From: a virus
Length of the DNA: 27,360 nt
Strand: one strand, 5' to 3'
IMG/VR virus record: IMGVR_UViG_3300025102_000226
Coordinates: 1 to 27,360 of that record
The notes below the pieces were generated by a model that saw only the letters and a list, made by a program, of their open reading frames with translations, did not search any database and was not told where the DNA came from. Numbering within the stretch: position 1 is the stretch's first letter; each line of letters opens with the position of its first letter. The position numbers and the translations under genes were made by a program. This document shows positions 11,054 through 18,768 of the stretch, piece by piece.

Positions 11054-12567
11054 TGGAATTTAATTATAAACCAGATGGACGAACACTTAAAGGCTTTCTT
11101 AAATCAAACGATTTCTTTAGAGGACTTCGAGGACCAGTTGGTAGCGGTAAGTCAGTTGCTTGCTGTATTGAAATATTTAGAAGAGCACTTCAGCAGTCTA
11201 AAGGTAGTGATGGAAGAAGAAAATCTCGTTGGGCTGTTATCAGGAACACGAACCCTCAATTAAAAACTACAACAATTAAAACATGGCTAGATTGGTTTCC
11301 AGAAAATACATTTGGACCATTTAGATGGTCAGTTCCTTATACACATCAAATTACTATTGGTGATGCAGATGTTGAAGTTATCTTCTTAGCATTAGATAGA
11401 CCAGAAGATGTAAAGAAACTACTGTCATTAGAGCTTACTGGTGTATGGGTTAATGAAGCAAGAGAATTACCTAAGTCAATCATTGATGCTTGTACTATGC
11501 GTGTAGGTAGATTCCCTTCTATGCGTGATGGTGGTGCATCTTGGTATGGTGTTATAGCCGATACTAACGCACCTGAAGAAGATCATTGGTGGGCAGTCAT
11601 GGCTGGTGATGTACCAGTACCAGATCATATAGGTAGAGAAGAAGCATTAATGTTAGTCAAGCCTGACAACTGGAGTTTTCATACACAACCACCAGCATTA
11701 TTAGAAACTAAAGATGATAAAGGTGAATTAACTGGTTATGAAAGAAATCCTTTATGCGAAAATAAAAAATTTATTACAGATGCTTACTATGAAAACATAG
11801 TTAAAGGTAAAACTAAAGGATGGATTGATGTTTATGTTATGAATAAACTAGGATCACTAGAAGAAGGTAAGCCTGTTTATCCAAGCTGGAATGAAGATAT
11901 ACATCTTAGTAAAGAAGTTATTGCACCATTCCCTACTGATGTTTTTATTGGTATTGACTTTGGATTAACACCAGCAGCAGTCTTTGGACAGAAGCTATCA
12001 AGTGGTAGATGGGTAATTTTACAAGAGCTTGTATGCTTTGATATGGGTATAGTTAGATTTACTGAGTTATTAAAGTATGAAATAGCAAAAACATATAAAG
12101 GTTTAGTTATAGATATCTATGGTGATCCAGCTGGAGACTTTAGAGTGCAAACAGATGAAGCTACTCCGTTTCAAATAATGAGATCACAAGGAGTTAAGGC
12201 TAGACCAGCTCCAAGTAATGATGTTTCTCTGCGTATAGAAGCTGTAGAAACAGCTTTGAGTAGATTGGTAGAGGGTAAGTCTGGTTTTTTATTAAATAAT
12301 AGTTGTGTGAACCTTAAAAAAGGTTTTAATGGTGGCTATCATTACAGAAGAATACAAACATCTGGAGATCGTTATGATGAAAAGCCAAATAAAAACAAAT
12401 ATTCCCATGTACATGATGCTTTACAGTATATGTTAATGGGCGCTGGAGAAGGTAAACAGCTAACAGTAGGAATATCAACACCTAGTTCTGTAGTTAAGAC
12501 TAGAGGATGGAATATTTTTGACAAAAAGAAAAAGAAATCTATATGGCAAAACAGATCAAATTTCTAA
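11053..12567 (+). CDS. terL: Terminase large subunit (ATPase and nuclease)
   Basis: The 504-residue protein has a Walker A motif GPVGSGKS (27-34), a Walker B region LTGVWVNEARELP (128-140) with acidic E135, a coupling motif ADTNAP (169-174), and an RNase H-like nuclease domain. The nuclease has acidic residues D302 (FIGIDFGLTPA), D358 (IYGDPAGDF) and D455 (HVHDALQYM). TerL pumps the DNA into the prohead and cuts it at unit ends. Length is normal for the family. It overlaps its upstream neighbour by one base and the next gene starts 25 bases inside it. Domain order is complete and no key residue is missing. Confidence 0.95.
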   Translation: MEFNYKPDGRTLKGFLKSNDFFRGLRGPVGSGKSVACCIEIFRRALQQSKGSDGRRKSRWAVIRNTNPQLKTTTIKTWLDWFPENTFGPFRWSVPYTHQITIGDADVEVIFLALDRPEDVKKLLSLELTGVWVNEARELPKSIIDACTMRVGRFPSMRDGGASWYGVIADTNAPEEDHWWAVMAGDVPVPDHIGREEALMLVKPDNWSFHTQPPALLETKDDKGELTGYERNPLCENKKFITDAYYENIVKGKTKGWIDVYVMNKLGSLEEGKPVYPSWNEDIHLSKEVIAPFPTDVFIGIDFGLTPAAVFGQKLSSGRWVILQELVCFDMGIVRFTELLKYEIAKTYKGLVIDIYGDPAGDFRVQTDEATPFQIMRSQGVKARPAPSNDVSLRIEAVETALSRLVEGKSGFLLNNSCVNLKKGFNGGYHYRRIQTSGDRYDEKPNKNKYSHVHDALQYMLMGAGEGKQLTVGISTPSSVVKTRGWNIFDKKKKKSIWQNRSNF

Positions 12568-12956
12568 TATACTTCTTTGAAAACGAAGATGGACATAGAC
12601 ATACAAAAAAATTTAAAAAAGGTTATAAACATTGTGGAGTTATAAGTTATGATCCTTCAAGTAAACATTGGATTCTTATTGAGTATATATTTGGACAATT
12701 ATTAGTTGAAACAATTACAGATCAAACAGCAGAGGCTTTTTTTAGAATGATTAGAATGAAAAATGGTGTTGTATTACAAGGAGAAATGCCACAAAAGAAA
12801 ACAGGCTTTCCTAGTTTTATGGGATCATGGATCAAAGAACATAGCTGTGTGAGTTATGTGCAAAGATTAATAGGTTATAATAAATGGTGGATCTTTACGC
12901 CATATCAATTATATTGTGCGTTGAAAAAAGAAGGATATTCTGAGATAGATCTATAA
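12543..12956 (+). CDS. Possible permuted papain-like (YiiX/LRAT/NlpC-type) protein
   Basis: The 137-residue protein has a His motif early (FKKGYKHCGVISYD, H30) and a Cys motif late (HSCVSYVQRLIGY, C102), followed by WWIFTPYQLYCALKKEG. An early H-x-G-I/V strand, a late catalytic Cys at the start of a helix, and a downstream TP-x-x-L segment is the order of circularly permuted NlpC/P60 proteins of the YiiX and LRAT groups. Those are cysteine amidases, peptidases or acyl transferases. The catalytic assignment is inference from motif order. It begins inside the TerL gene and precedes the portal genes, so a virion or head-assembly role is possible. If inactive, it could be a structural relative. 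Confidence 0.5.
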   Translation: MAKQIKFLIYFFENEDGHRHTKKFKKGYKHCGVISYDPSSKHWILIEYIFGQLLVETITDQTAEAFFRMIRMKNGVVLQGEMPQKKTGFPSFMGSWIKEHSCVSYVQRLIGYNKWWIFTPYQLYCALKKEGYSEIDL

Positions 12957-12960
12957 ACCC

Positions 12961-13185
12961 ATGGGAAATTTATTCGGCTCAACTAAATATAAAGAAACAC
13001 CAGCAGACAAGGCTCTGCGTGAAGATATTGAAAGAAAGCGTGCTGAAGAAGAAAGATTAAAAGAAGAAGCAGAAGCTAAAGAAAAAAGACAAAAGAAAAG
13101 AAAATCCAAAGGTATGTTAGGAACTAGAAGTTTATTTTCTAAGTCAGGACAACAAGGATTTTTTAGAGATGGAGAAGAAATTTGA
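12961..13185 (+). CDS. Small charged helical protein of the head module
   Basis: The 74-residue protein opens with MGNLFGSTKYKETPADKALR, has a central charged helix (EDIERKRAEEERLKEEAEAK and onward) and ends in GTRSLFSKSGQQGFF. The last segment, a Gly/Ser-rich SLFSKSG-x-x-GFF motif, is a recurring ending of small phage proteins before the portal gene. No enzymatic motif is seen. It may be a minor head protein. It is joined to the next gene by a TTGA overlap. Confidence 0.65.
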   Translation: MGNLFGSTKYKETPADKALREDIERKRAEEERLKEEAEAKEKRQKKRKSKGMLGTRSLFSKSGQQGFFRDGEEI

Positions 13186-13937
13186 GTAGTAATACACCAT
13201 CATCATCAAAAGGTGGAATGTCTAATAAAACTGCACAATCAAGTGCAGTAGTACAAGGTATAAAAGCAGATCAATATGCTCAAAAAAAATTAGGTATTAC
13301 AACTACAGTGGCTGGTCCTGTTGCTGGTGCTAATACAACACCAACAGGATTTTATTCTACTACATCCTCTAATCAAATGTATGGTGCAGAATACCAAGCA
13401 GCAAGAGGAGAATATTTAGCATCACAAGGATTAGCAACTGCTCGTACAGTTACTGATGCTACAGGAAAAACTTTTACAGTATATGATCCAAGAACAGCAG
13501 ATGGCAAATATACAAATGCAAGTAGAGATGCAATGAAAGCAGCTAAAAGAGAACCTATGCCTTTGTCAAGACAAATGTATGATTCTCAACAAACATTTAA
13601 AACAATAGCTGGAGCTTTAGCTACTGGACTAAGTGGTATGCCTTCTTTTTTTTCAGTTGCTTATTATACTAGTAAAAAACCTTATTCTCAGTATGTTGCA
13701 GATTATTATAGTGGATCTAAAAGAGGAGTTGGTACAGGACAAAACAATGTATCAAGAAATAAAACAGAAGCACCTATTACAAACATCAATCAAATGACAG
13801 AAAATATGACACAAGCATCTGCTGGAAATCAAACAGCACAAAATAGATTAGCTAATTTAGCTAAAAGTGATAGTGGTAGTCCTAATAGAAAGTTTCTACA
13901 ATCTTCGGCTCAAACATTTTTAGGTAAAATGAAATAA
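13182..13937 (+). CDS. Unknown head-module protein, Ser/Thr/Ala/Gln-rich
   Basis: The frame starts at TTG 13182, overlapping the previous stop (TTGA), with GGAGAAG 7 bases upstream. This is a sound ribosome binding site despite the rare start; ATG at residue 13 is the alternative. The 251-residue protein has low-complexity ends (SSNTPSSSKGG; NQTAQNRLANLAKSDSG) and a middle with YSTTSSNQMYGAEYQAARGE and a hydrophobic segment (TIAGALATGLSGMPSFFSVA). No family is recognised. Its place directly before the portal and its composition suggest a minor virion or ejected protein. Confidence 0.65.
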   Translation: MSSNTPSSSKGGMSNKTAQSSAVVQGIKADQYAQKKLGITTTVAGPVAGANTTPTGFYSTTSSNQMYGAEYQAARGEYLASQGLATARTVTDATGKTFTVYDPRTADGKYTNASRDAMKAAKREPMPLSRQMYDSQQTFKTIAGALATGLSGMPSFFSVAYYTSKKPYSQYVADYYSGSKRGVGTGQNNVSRNKTEAPITNINQMTENMTQASAGNQTAQNRLANLAKSDSGSPNRKFLQSSAQTFLGKMK

Positions 13938-15532
13938 TGCCTTATTTACCAGTACCTGAAGATGATACACCTTATAGTGGTAATGATCCTAGAGTAGCTT
14001 CTTTTATTAAAAGATTTAGAGATGCAGAATATATATTTGATAATTGGAAAGATAAATATGAAGAAGCATATGAATATACTATGCCTCAAAGAGAATCATT
14101 TTATGATGAAACTATAGGGGAAAGAAGAACAGATAAAATATTTGATGAAACAGCTGTAGTAGGAATACAAGAATTTGCCTCAAGACTACAAGCTGGAATG
14201 GTTCCAACATATGGTCGTTGGGCAAACTTTGAAGCTGGATCAGAAATACCAGATGAAGCAATTCCTCAAGTCAATGAACAACTAGATGCTATAACTGAAT
14301 ATGTCTTTGAAATATTAGGTGGATCTAATTTTAATCAAGAAGTACACGAAGCATTTATGGACTTAGCTATTGGAACTTCTGTTCTGTTAGTAGAAGAAGG
14401 AGATAGTCTTAATCCTATAAACTTTCAAGCTATACCTTTACCAAGAGTTATGCTGAACAATGGACCTGACAATAAAATAGATACAGTCTTTAGAACTAGA
14501 TACATGAATTATAATCAGATTATGACAGCATATCCTAATGCAGAAATGTCTCCTGAAATGATGAAAAAAATTTCAGATGATGGACATGATAGAGCTAAGA
14601 TAGTTGAAGGAGTTTTTAAATTATACGATAAGCCTAACGAAGAAAGATTTAAGTACTGTGTAGTTTGTATGAGTATGCAAGAAATGATTTTTGAAAAAGA
14701 ACTAAAAGGTATTGGTTCAAATCCCTATATTGCTTTTAGATGGAATAAGGCATCAGGAGAAGTTTATGGTCGTGGTCCAGTATTTAATGCTATGGCTGCA
14801 ATTAAAACTACAAACCTAACAGTAGAACTCATCTTACAAAATGCTCAAATGAGTATATCTGGTATCTATACTTTTGAAGATGATGGAGTAATAAATCCTG
14901 AAAATATTGTACTACAGCCCGGTAGTCTAATCCCTGTAGCACCAAACAGCAGAGGATTACAAGCACTACCAGCAGCTGGTAGATTTGATGTAGCTCAGTT
15001 AATCTTAGGAGATATGAGAGCAAATATTAAAAAGGCTTTATATATGGAAACATTAGGTAGACCTGAAGGTACACCAATGTCAGCTACTGAAGTAGCAGAA
15101 AGAATGTCTGATCTATCACGACAAATAGGATCATCATTCGGAAGATTACAATCAGAGTTTGTAACACCCTTATTAAGAAGGGTAATTAGAATATTAACTA
15201 AACAAGGTAAAATAAAAATACCTACAGTTAATGATAGAGAAGTAAAAGTTGTATCTACTTCTCCTCTTTCTAAAGCACAACATCAACAAGATATAGCTGA
15301 TGTTATGAGATTCTCAGAAATATTAGGAACTACTTTTGGTCCTGAAATGTTAAACATGGTAGTTAAACAAGACGAAATAGCTAGATATTTGGTAGATAAA
15401 ATGAATCTACCTGAAAAATTAGTAAGAACAGCAGAAGAACAAGCAGAAGTTGTTTCAAGGTTGCAATCACAACAGCAACAAGCTAATATCCAACCAAATG
15501 AGTTGGCAGAATCTTCAGAACAAGAAGTCTAA
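13937..15532 (+). CDS. Portal protein (T7-like head-tail connector)
   Basis: The 531-residue protein matches T7-type portals in length (T7 gp8 is 536 residues) and in typical segments: WKDKYEEAYEYTMPQRESFY (39-58), FDETAVVGIQEFASRLQAGM then VPTYGRWANFE, FNQEVHEAFMDLAIGTSVLL, RWNKASGEVYGRGPVFNAM, and ETLGRPEGTPMSATEVAERM. The portal forms the ring at one head vertex through which DNA enters and leaves and to which the tail binds. It ends with a Gln-rich tail (RLQSQQQQANIQPNELA). It overlaps the preceding gene by one base. The next gene starts within its last 35 bases. Confidence 0.93.
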   Translation: MPYLPVPEDDTPYSGNDPRVASFIKRFRDAEYIFDNWKDKYEEAYEYTMPQRESFYDETIGERRTDKIFDETAVVGIQEFASRLQAGMVPTYGRWANFEAGSEIPDEAIPQVNEQLDAITEYVFEILGGSNFNQEVHEAFMDLAIGTSVLLVEEGDSLNPINFQAIPLPRVMLNNGPDNKIDTVFRTRYMNYNQIMTAYPNAEMSPEMMKKISDDGHDRAKIVEGVFKLYDKPNEERFKYCVVCMSMQEMIFEKELKGIGSNPYIAFRWNKASGEVYGRGPVFNAMAAIKTTNLTVELILQNAQMSISGIYTFEDDGVINPENIVLQPGSLIPVAPNSRGLQALPAAGRFDVAQLILGDMRANIKKALYMETLGRPEGTPMSATEVAERMSDLSRQIGSSFGRLQSEFVTPLLRRVIRILTKQGKIKIPTVNDREVKVVSTSPLSKAQHQQDIADVMRFSEILGTTFGPEMLNMVVKQDEIARYLVDKMNLPEKLVRTAEEQAEVVSRLQSQQQQANIQPNELAESSEQEV

Positions 15533-15743
15533 TAAATCAGAATCTACAGAAATAGATAAGATATTTACCTCTGTATTTAATCAAGTAAATGGTAAAAAAG
15601 TAATTGAGTATTTAGAATCTATAACTATAAATAGTATTTGTACTCCACAAGCTAGTGATTCAACACTATGGCATTTGGAAGGACAAAGATATTTATTACA
15701 AATAATTAAAAGTAAAATAAAAAGAGGTACTAAAAATGAGTGA
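15498..15743 (+). CDS. Bbp19-like small phage protein
   Basis: The 81-residue protein, from ATG 15498 (35 bases inside the portal gene), has the core IDKIFTSVFNQVNGKKVIEY, then LESITINSICTPQASDSTLW and HLEGQRYLLQIIKSKIKRG. The order FxxVFxxxxGxxVLxxL, a variable loop, then EGxRxLLxxI is that of the small phage family typified by Bbp19 of Bordetella phage BPP-1. Its role is not established; genes of this type sit between portal and scaffold in several short-tailed phages. An upstream TTG (15450) would add 16 residues read from portal-coding DNA and is unlikely. It overlaps the scaffold gene by 8 bases. Confidence 0.65.
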   Translation: MSWQNLQNKKSNKSESTEIDKIFTSVFNQVNGKKVIEYLESITINSICTPQASDSTLWHLEGQRYLLQIIKSKIKRGTKNE

Positions 15744-16476
15744 AGATCAGACTATTGAAAATACAGAAACAAAAACAGAAGAAGCCACAACAGAGATTCC
15801 TTCTTATGTTCCTGAAAAATTTTGGAACAAAGATTTAAATGAAGTTAATGTAGAAGAAATGGGTGCTTCTTACAAAGCATTAGAAAAAAGATTAGGTCAA
15901 AGAACAGATGAACTAGCTGGTACTATTAGAGAAGAAGTATTAGCAGACATCAAAGGTCAAGCACCTGATGCATATGAAATTAAAATGCCTGAATTACCTG
16001 AGGGTGTTCAAGTAGATGTAGATCCAGAACAACCTTTATTACAATGGTGGCAAGAAACAGCAAAGTCTAAAGGATTAAGTAACGAAGATTTTAACAAAGG
16101 CATTGAAGCATTTGTACAAAATGAAATATCTGGATTACCTGATAGAGATACACAAATAAATTTATTAGGAGAAAATGCTACACAAAGAATTGAATCTGCT
16201 GATTTATGGGCAAAAAAAAATCTAAGTGAATCAAGTTATGCAGCTATGGCTAATATAGCTAGTACTGCTGATGGTGTAAAAGCTATAGAAGAAATTATGA
16301 GTTTAAATAAAGATGCTCCTATACCAAGTACAGAAACAAAAATAGATGTATCTTTAGATCCTTTAGATTTAAGATCAATGATGAATGATGAAAGGTATTG
16401 GAAAGATGGAGCAAAAGATCCAGCATACATCAAAAAAGTTACAGACCTATACGAAAAATACGCAGACAAAGCGTAA
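15736..16476 (+). CDS. Scaffolding protein (capsid assembly)
   Basis: The 246-residue protein is acidic and helical, opening with a Glu/Thr-rich stretch (QTIENTETKTEEATTEIPSY). It then has VPEKFWNKDLNEVNVEEMGA, a segment typical of T7-like scaffolds, and a helical C-terminus with ERYWKDGAKDPAYIKKVTDL. Scaffolds guide coat protein into a prohead and are then lost. Position between portal and major capsid is the T7 order (gp8-gp9-gp10). AAGAGGTAC precedes the ATG at suitable spacing. It is shorter than T7 gp9 (307 residues), as is common in marine relatives. Confidence 0.85.
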   Translation: MSEDQTIENTETKTEEATTEIPSYVPEKFWNKDLNEVNVEEMGASYKALEKRLGQRTDELAGTIREEVLADIKGQAPDAYEIKMPELPEGVQVDVDPEQPLLQWWQETAKSKGLSNEDFNKGIEAFVQNEISGLPDRDTQINLLGENATQRIESADLWAKKNLSESSYAAMANIASTADGVKAIEEIMSLNKDAPIPSTETKIDVSLDPLDLRSMMNDERYWKDGAKDPAYIKKVTDLYEKYADKA

Positions 16477-16696
16477 AAGAGTTAAAATACTTTGGAGAGA
16501 CGCTATTAGTCATGCTGAATGGCTCTCTCCTAGTGAAGCAAAACTATTTAAACCAGCAGTAAATACTACAGAAGGCTACTTATTAGAAAAAAATAAACAC
16601 TCCACAATAGTTTATATGTCCTACAATGATACGGATATTGGCGACTGTACTACAATTCCTACAGAAAATATAAAATCATTTAAATTTGTGCGTTGA
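16406..16696 (+). CDS. Small protein overlapping the scaffold gene, unknown function
   Basis: The recognisable core is VKILWRDAISHAEWLSPSEA, LFKPAVNTTEGYLLEKN and TIVYMSYNDTDIGDCTTIPT (residues about 26-90). This pattern (WxDAxSHAEWL; GYLLExN; VxMSxNDxDxGDxxxIP) recurs in small phage and bacterial proteins of unknown role. The core lies after the scaffold stop, yet no ATG, GTG or TTG occurs between that stop and the core. The start must therefore lie inside the scaffold gene: ATG 16406 here, ATG 16385 or 16388 otherwise. Their ribosome binding sites are weak. A +1 frameshift from the scaffold is an unproven alternative. Confidence 0.65.
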   Translation: MEQKIQHTSKKLQTYTKNTQTKRKRVKILWRDAISHAEWLSPSEAKLFKPAVNTTEGYLLEKNKHSTIVYMSYNDTDIGDCTTIPTENIKSFKFVR

Positions 16697-16829
16697 ATTG
16701 GTAAGTTATCTATGTAACTGATATCTTAATAAGACCTCAGATGGCATTAGGATCGCCCTAATTAGGATAACGATTGCTTCCAAAAGAGATAATCTTTTTA
16801 CATAAACTAAATAACTTAAAGGAGTTAAA
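16697..16829 (+). other. 133-base leader before the major capsid gene
   Basis: No gene is seen. AGTTA/TAACT (near 16706-16719) can pair, and CCTAATTAGG (16759-16768) is a perfect 10-base palindrome. The leader ends in AAAGGAG, 6 bases before the capsid ATG, the strongest ribosome binding site in the window. A promoter or RNA-processing site boosting capsid synthesis is plausible, but no clear -35/-10 pair is found. Confidence 0.35.
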
Positions 16830-17678
16830 ATGAGTGCATCTATAACCAATGCTTTTATTACTCAGTTTGAAGCTGAAGTACATATGGCATACCAAAGAAT
16901 GGGTAGTAAACTTAAAAATTTAATTCGTACAGTTAATGGTGTATCAGGTGAATCTGTTAAGTTCCAAAAAGTAGGAACAGGAGAAGCAACAACTAAAGCT
17001 AGACACGCTGAGGTTGTAGCGATGAACATTTCACACACAAATGTAACAGCAACACTTGCTGACTACTATGCATCTGACTATGTGGATAAATTAGACGAGT
17101 TGAAAACCAACATTGACGAAAGAGCAGTAATTGCAAATAACGCAGCTTACGCTCTTGGTCGTAAGACTGACAGTATTATTACAACAGCTATGGATTCTGC
17201 TACTAAAGTAGCAAACAATGCTGGTGCAAATGGTACAGCTGGATTAGCAACTGATATGAATGTAGCTAAGTTCAAAGATATGCAAGCATTATTTGGAACA
17301 AACGAAGTTCCTGATGATGACCAGAGATATTGGGCAATCGGTCCAAATCAATGGGGTGATCTACTAGCAGAAGATAACTGGTCAAACCTTGACTATATTG
17401 GTCCAAGCCAATTACCTTTCGCTGGAATGAACTACACAGCTAAAAGATTCTTAGGATTCTTAACTTTTGTTCACTCAGGTCTTGATACATCTGGAGCAAC
17501 AGATAGACATACTGTTTGTTGGCATAAATCCTCAATGGGTTTAGGCGTAGGTTCAGAAGTAAGAACTGAAGTAAACTACATTCCTGAGAAAGTAGCTCAT
17601 CTATTAACATCATACCTATCAATGGGTTCAATCTTAATTGACACCAATGGTATTCGCATACAGAAGTGTGCAGAATAG
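16830..17678 (+). CDS. Major capsid protein
   Basis: The 282-residue protein follows the scaffold gene and has features of phage coat proteins: an N-terminal region (SITNAFITQFEAEVHMAYQR), a strand-rich middle (VSGESVKFQKVGTGEATTKA), ATLADYYASDYVDKLDELKT, and a C-terminal domain with WAIGPNQWGDLLAEDNW and VNYIPEKVAHLLTSYLSMGS. It would form the icosahedral shell with a HK97-type fold, as known for such coats. It is shorter than T7 gp10A (345 residues). AAAGGAG before the ATG predicts high expression. G+C and codon choice are higher than in neighbours, as usual for a highly expressed gene. Confidence 0.9.
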   Translation: MSASITNAFITQFEAEVHMAYQRMGSKLKNLIRTVNGVSGESVKFQKVGTGEATTKARHAEVVAMNISHTNVTATLADYYASDYVDKLDELKTNIDERAVIANNAAYALGRKTDSIITTAMDSATKVANNAGANGTAGLATDMNVAKFKDMQALFGTNEVPDDDQRYWAIGPNQWGDLLAEDNWSNLDYIGPSQLPFAGMNYTAKRFLGFLTFVHSGLDTSGATDRHTVCWHKSSMGLGVGSEVRTEVNYIPEKVAHLLTSYLSMGSILIDTNGIRIQKCAE

Positions 17679-17687
17679 GAGTAATCA

Positions 17688-17936
17688 ATGGCATATGCAC
17701 TAGATAATCCTGTTAAAAAAGCAACTCAAATGGGTGATACTAATTCTTTATGGTATTACACAGATGGAGATGCTATTGGCACTATAGATAATGCAGATTA
17801 TTTCTTATTATCTAATGGTGATTTAACTGCTGGAGATGTTATTATTGTAAATAGTGGTGGATCAAATGCTGTAGTAGATATTTTAATTGTATCTGCTTCA
17901 ACTTCTTCTACTGTTACAACTGTAATATTAGCATAA
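17688..17936 (+). CDS. Small beta-rich protein following the capsid gene, possible decoration protein
   Basis: This 82-residue protein opens MAYALDNPVKKATQMGDTNS and then LWYYTDGDAIGTIDNADYFL. The second half consists of short strands (LTAGDVIIVNSGG, VVDILIVSASTSST, TVTTVILA). Gene order right after the coat protein and the all-beta composition suggest a head decoration or minor head protein. The similar opening K-x-MG-x-T-x-S-LWYY-x-x-D-A recurs in marine phages by memory. AGGAG lies 6 bases before the ATG. The function is inference. Confidence 0.65.
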   Translation: MAYALDNPVKKATQMGDTNSLWYYTDGDAIGTIDNADYFLLSNGDLTAGDVIIVNSGGSNAVVDILIVSASTSSTVTTVILA

Positions 17937-17947
17937 TATAATTAAGA

Positions 17948-17969
17948 AGTGGGGGAGAAATCCCCCACT
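17948..17969. terminator. Strong hairpin after the capsid genes, partial terminator or mRNA stabiliser
   Basis: AGTGGGGG (17948-17955) pairs perfectly with CCCCCACT (17962-17969) around AGAAAT. No T run follows on either strand. A strong stem just after the most expressed genes often limits read-through or protects the upstream message from exonucleases. Confidence 0.6.
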
Positions 17970-17985
17970 GATAAAGGGATAAAAA

Positions 17986-18768
17986 ATGGCAATAGGTATA
18001 GCAGCAAAAGCATTAGCAAAAAAATTACTCAAAAATAAAAGTCTTAAAAAAGCTATCAATGTAACTACAAAACAAACAAGCAAATTAAAAGAAGCAGTAA
18101 AAGTAAACACAAAAAAAGTTGCTGGATCTGCCGCAGTAACTGGTGCAGTAGCTAAAGCAAAACCAGCTGTAAAAAAAATTCAAGAAAAAACGAAACCATC
18201 TATTGATAAAATTAAAGAAAAAACAAAACCAGTAATTGAAAAAGTTAAAGATGTAGCAAAAACAACAAAAGCTAAAGTTGCTACTGGTGTAGGGGTTGGT
18301 GCAACAGCAGCAAAAACTACAGCAAGTAAAGTAACAAACAAAGTTAAATCGTTAGATAAAGATAAAATAATAGATGCTGTTGGTGGTCCAATGAGCAAAG
18401 CAGAAGGAGCTGGTATGGTTGTTGGTGCTGCTGGTGCTATAGGAATAGCTGGATTAACAGCTTCTTTATTAAAATCTTCTACACCTAAAGAATCAGAGTA
18501 TGATATTAAAAGAATGAATGATGGTAGATTTAGTACAACATTTAAAGATAATAGTAGAAATGCAGTATTTTCATCTAAACAATTATCAGAAAAAGAAATA
18601 AATGATGTTAGAAAAAATTTAGCTGTATTAGAAAGTGTAGTTTTATCAAATAATCCATCCTATCTTGAAAAACAAGAATTTATGGCAAGATTAAATTATT
18701 TAAATGATAAATATGGAATAACAAATATTACTGGTAAAAATTTATCAATATTAATTCCAAAAGTATAA
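17986..18768 (+). CDS. Lys-rich virion-module protein with 11-residue repeats and a Gly/Ala hydrophobic segment
   Basis: The 260-residue protein begins with a Lys/Ala-rich helical part. At 64-96 it has three 11-residue units: KIQEKTKPSID, KIKEKTKPVIE and a looser KVKDVAKTTKA. They resemble the amphipathic 11-mer repeats of LEA-type and membrane-binding proteins. Residues 100-122 are Ala/Gly/Thr/Lys-rich, and 141-162 form one hydrophobic Gly/Ala stretch (GAGMVVGAAGAIGIAGLTAS). The last 90 residues look like a small folded domain (KRMNDGRFSTTFKDNSRNAV; LNYLNDKYGIT). No family is recognised. Position between the capsid and tail tubular A genes suggests a virion protein. Binding of DNA (H1-like composition) or membranes is inference. 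Confidence 0.65.
   Translation: MAIGIAAKALAKKLLKNKSLKKAINVTTKQTSKLKEAVKVNTKKVAGSAAVTGAVAKAKPAVKKIQEKTKPSIDKIKEKTKPVIEKVKDVAKTTKAKVATGVGVGATAAKTTASKVTNKVKSLDKDKIIDAVGGPMSKAEGAGMVVGAAGAIGIAGLTASLLKSSTPKESEYDIKRMNDGRFSTTFKDNSRNAVFSSKQLSEKEINDVRKNLAVLESVVLSNNPSYLEKQEFMARLNYLNDKYGITNITGKNLSILIPKV

Noticed and set aside
11075-11263. Plus-strand frame inside the 5' part of terL
   Set aside because: It overlaps the Walker A region of TerL in another frame and has no ribosome binding site or known motif.
16236-16469. Minus-strand open frames inside the structural genes, such as 16236-16469, 20750-21052, 21143-21418 and 26103-26399
   Set aside because: They are mirror frames of well-supported virion genes, low in complexity, and lack ribosome binding sites and neighbours.
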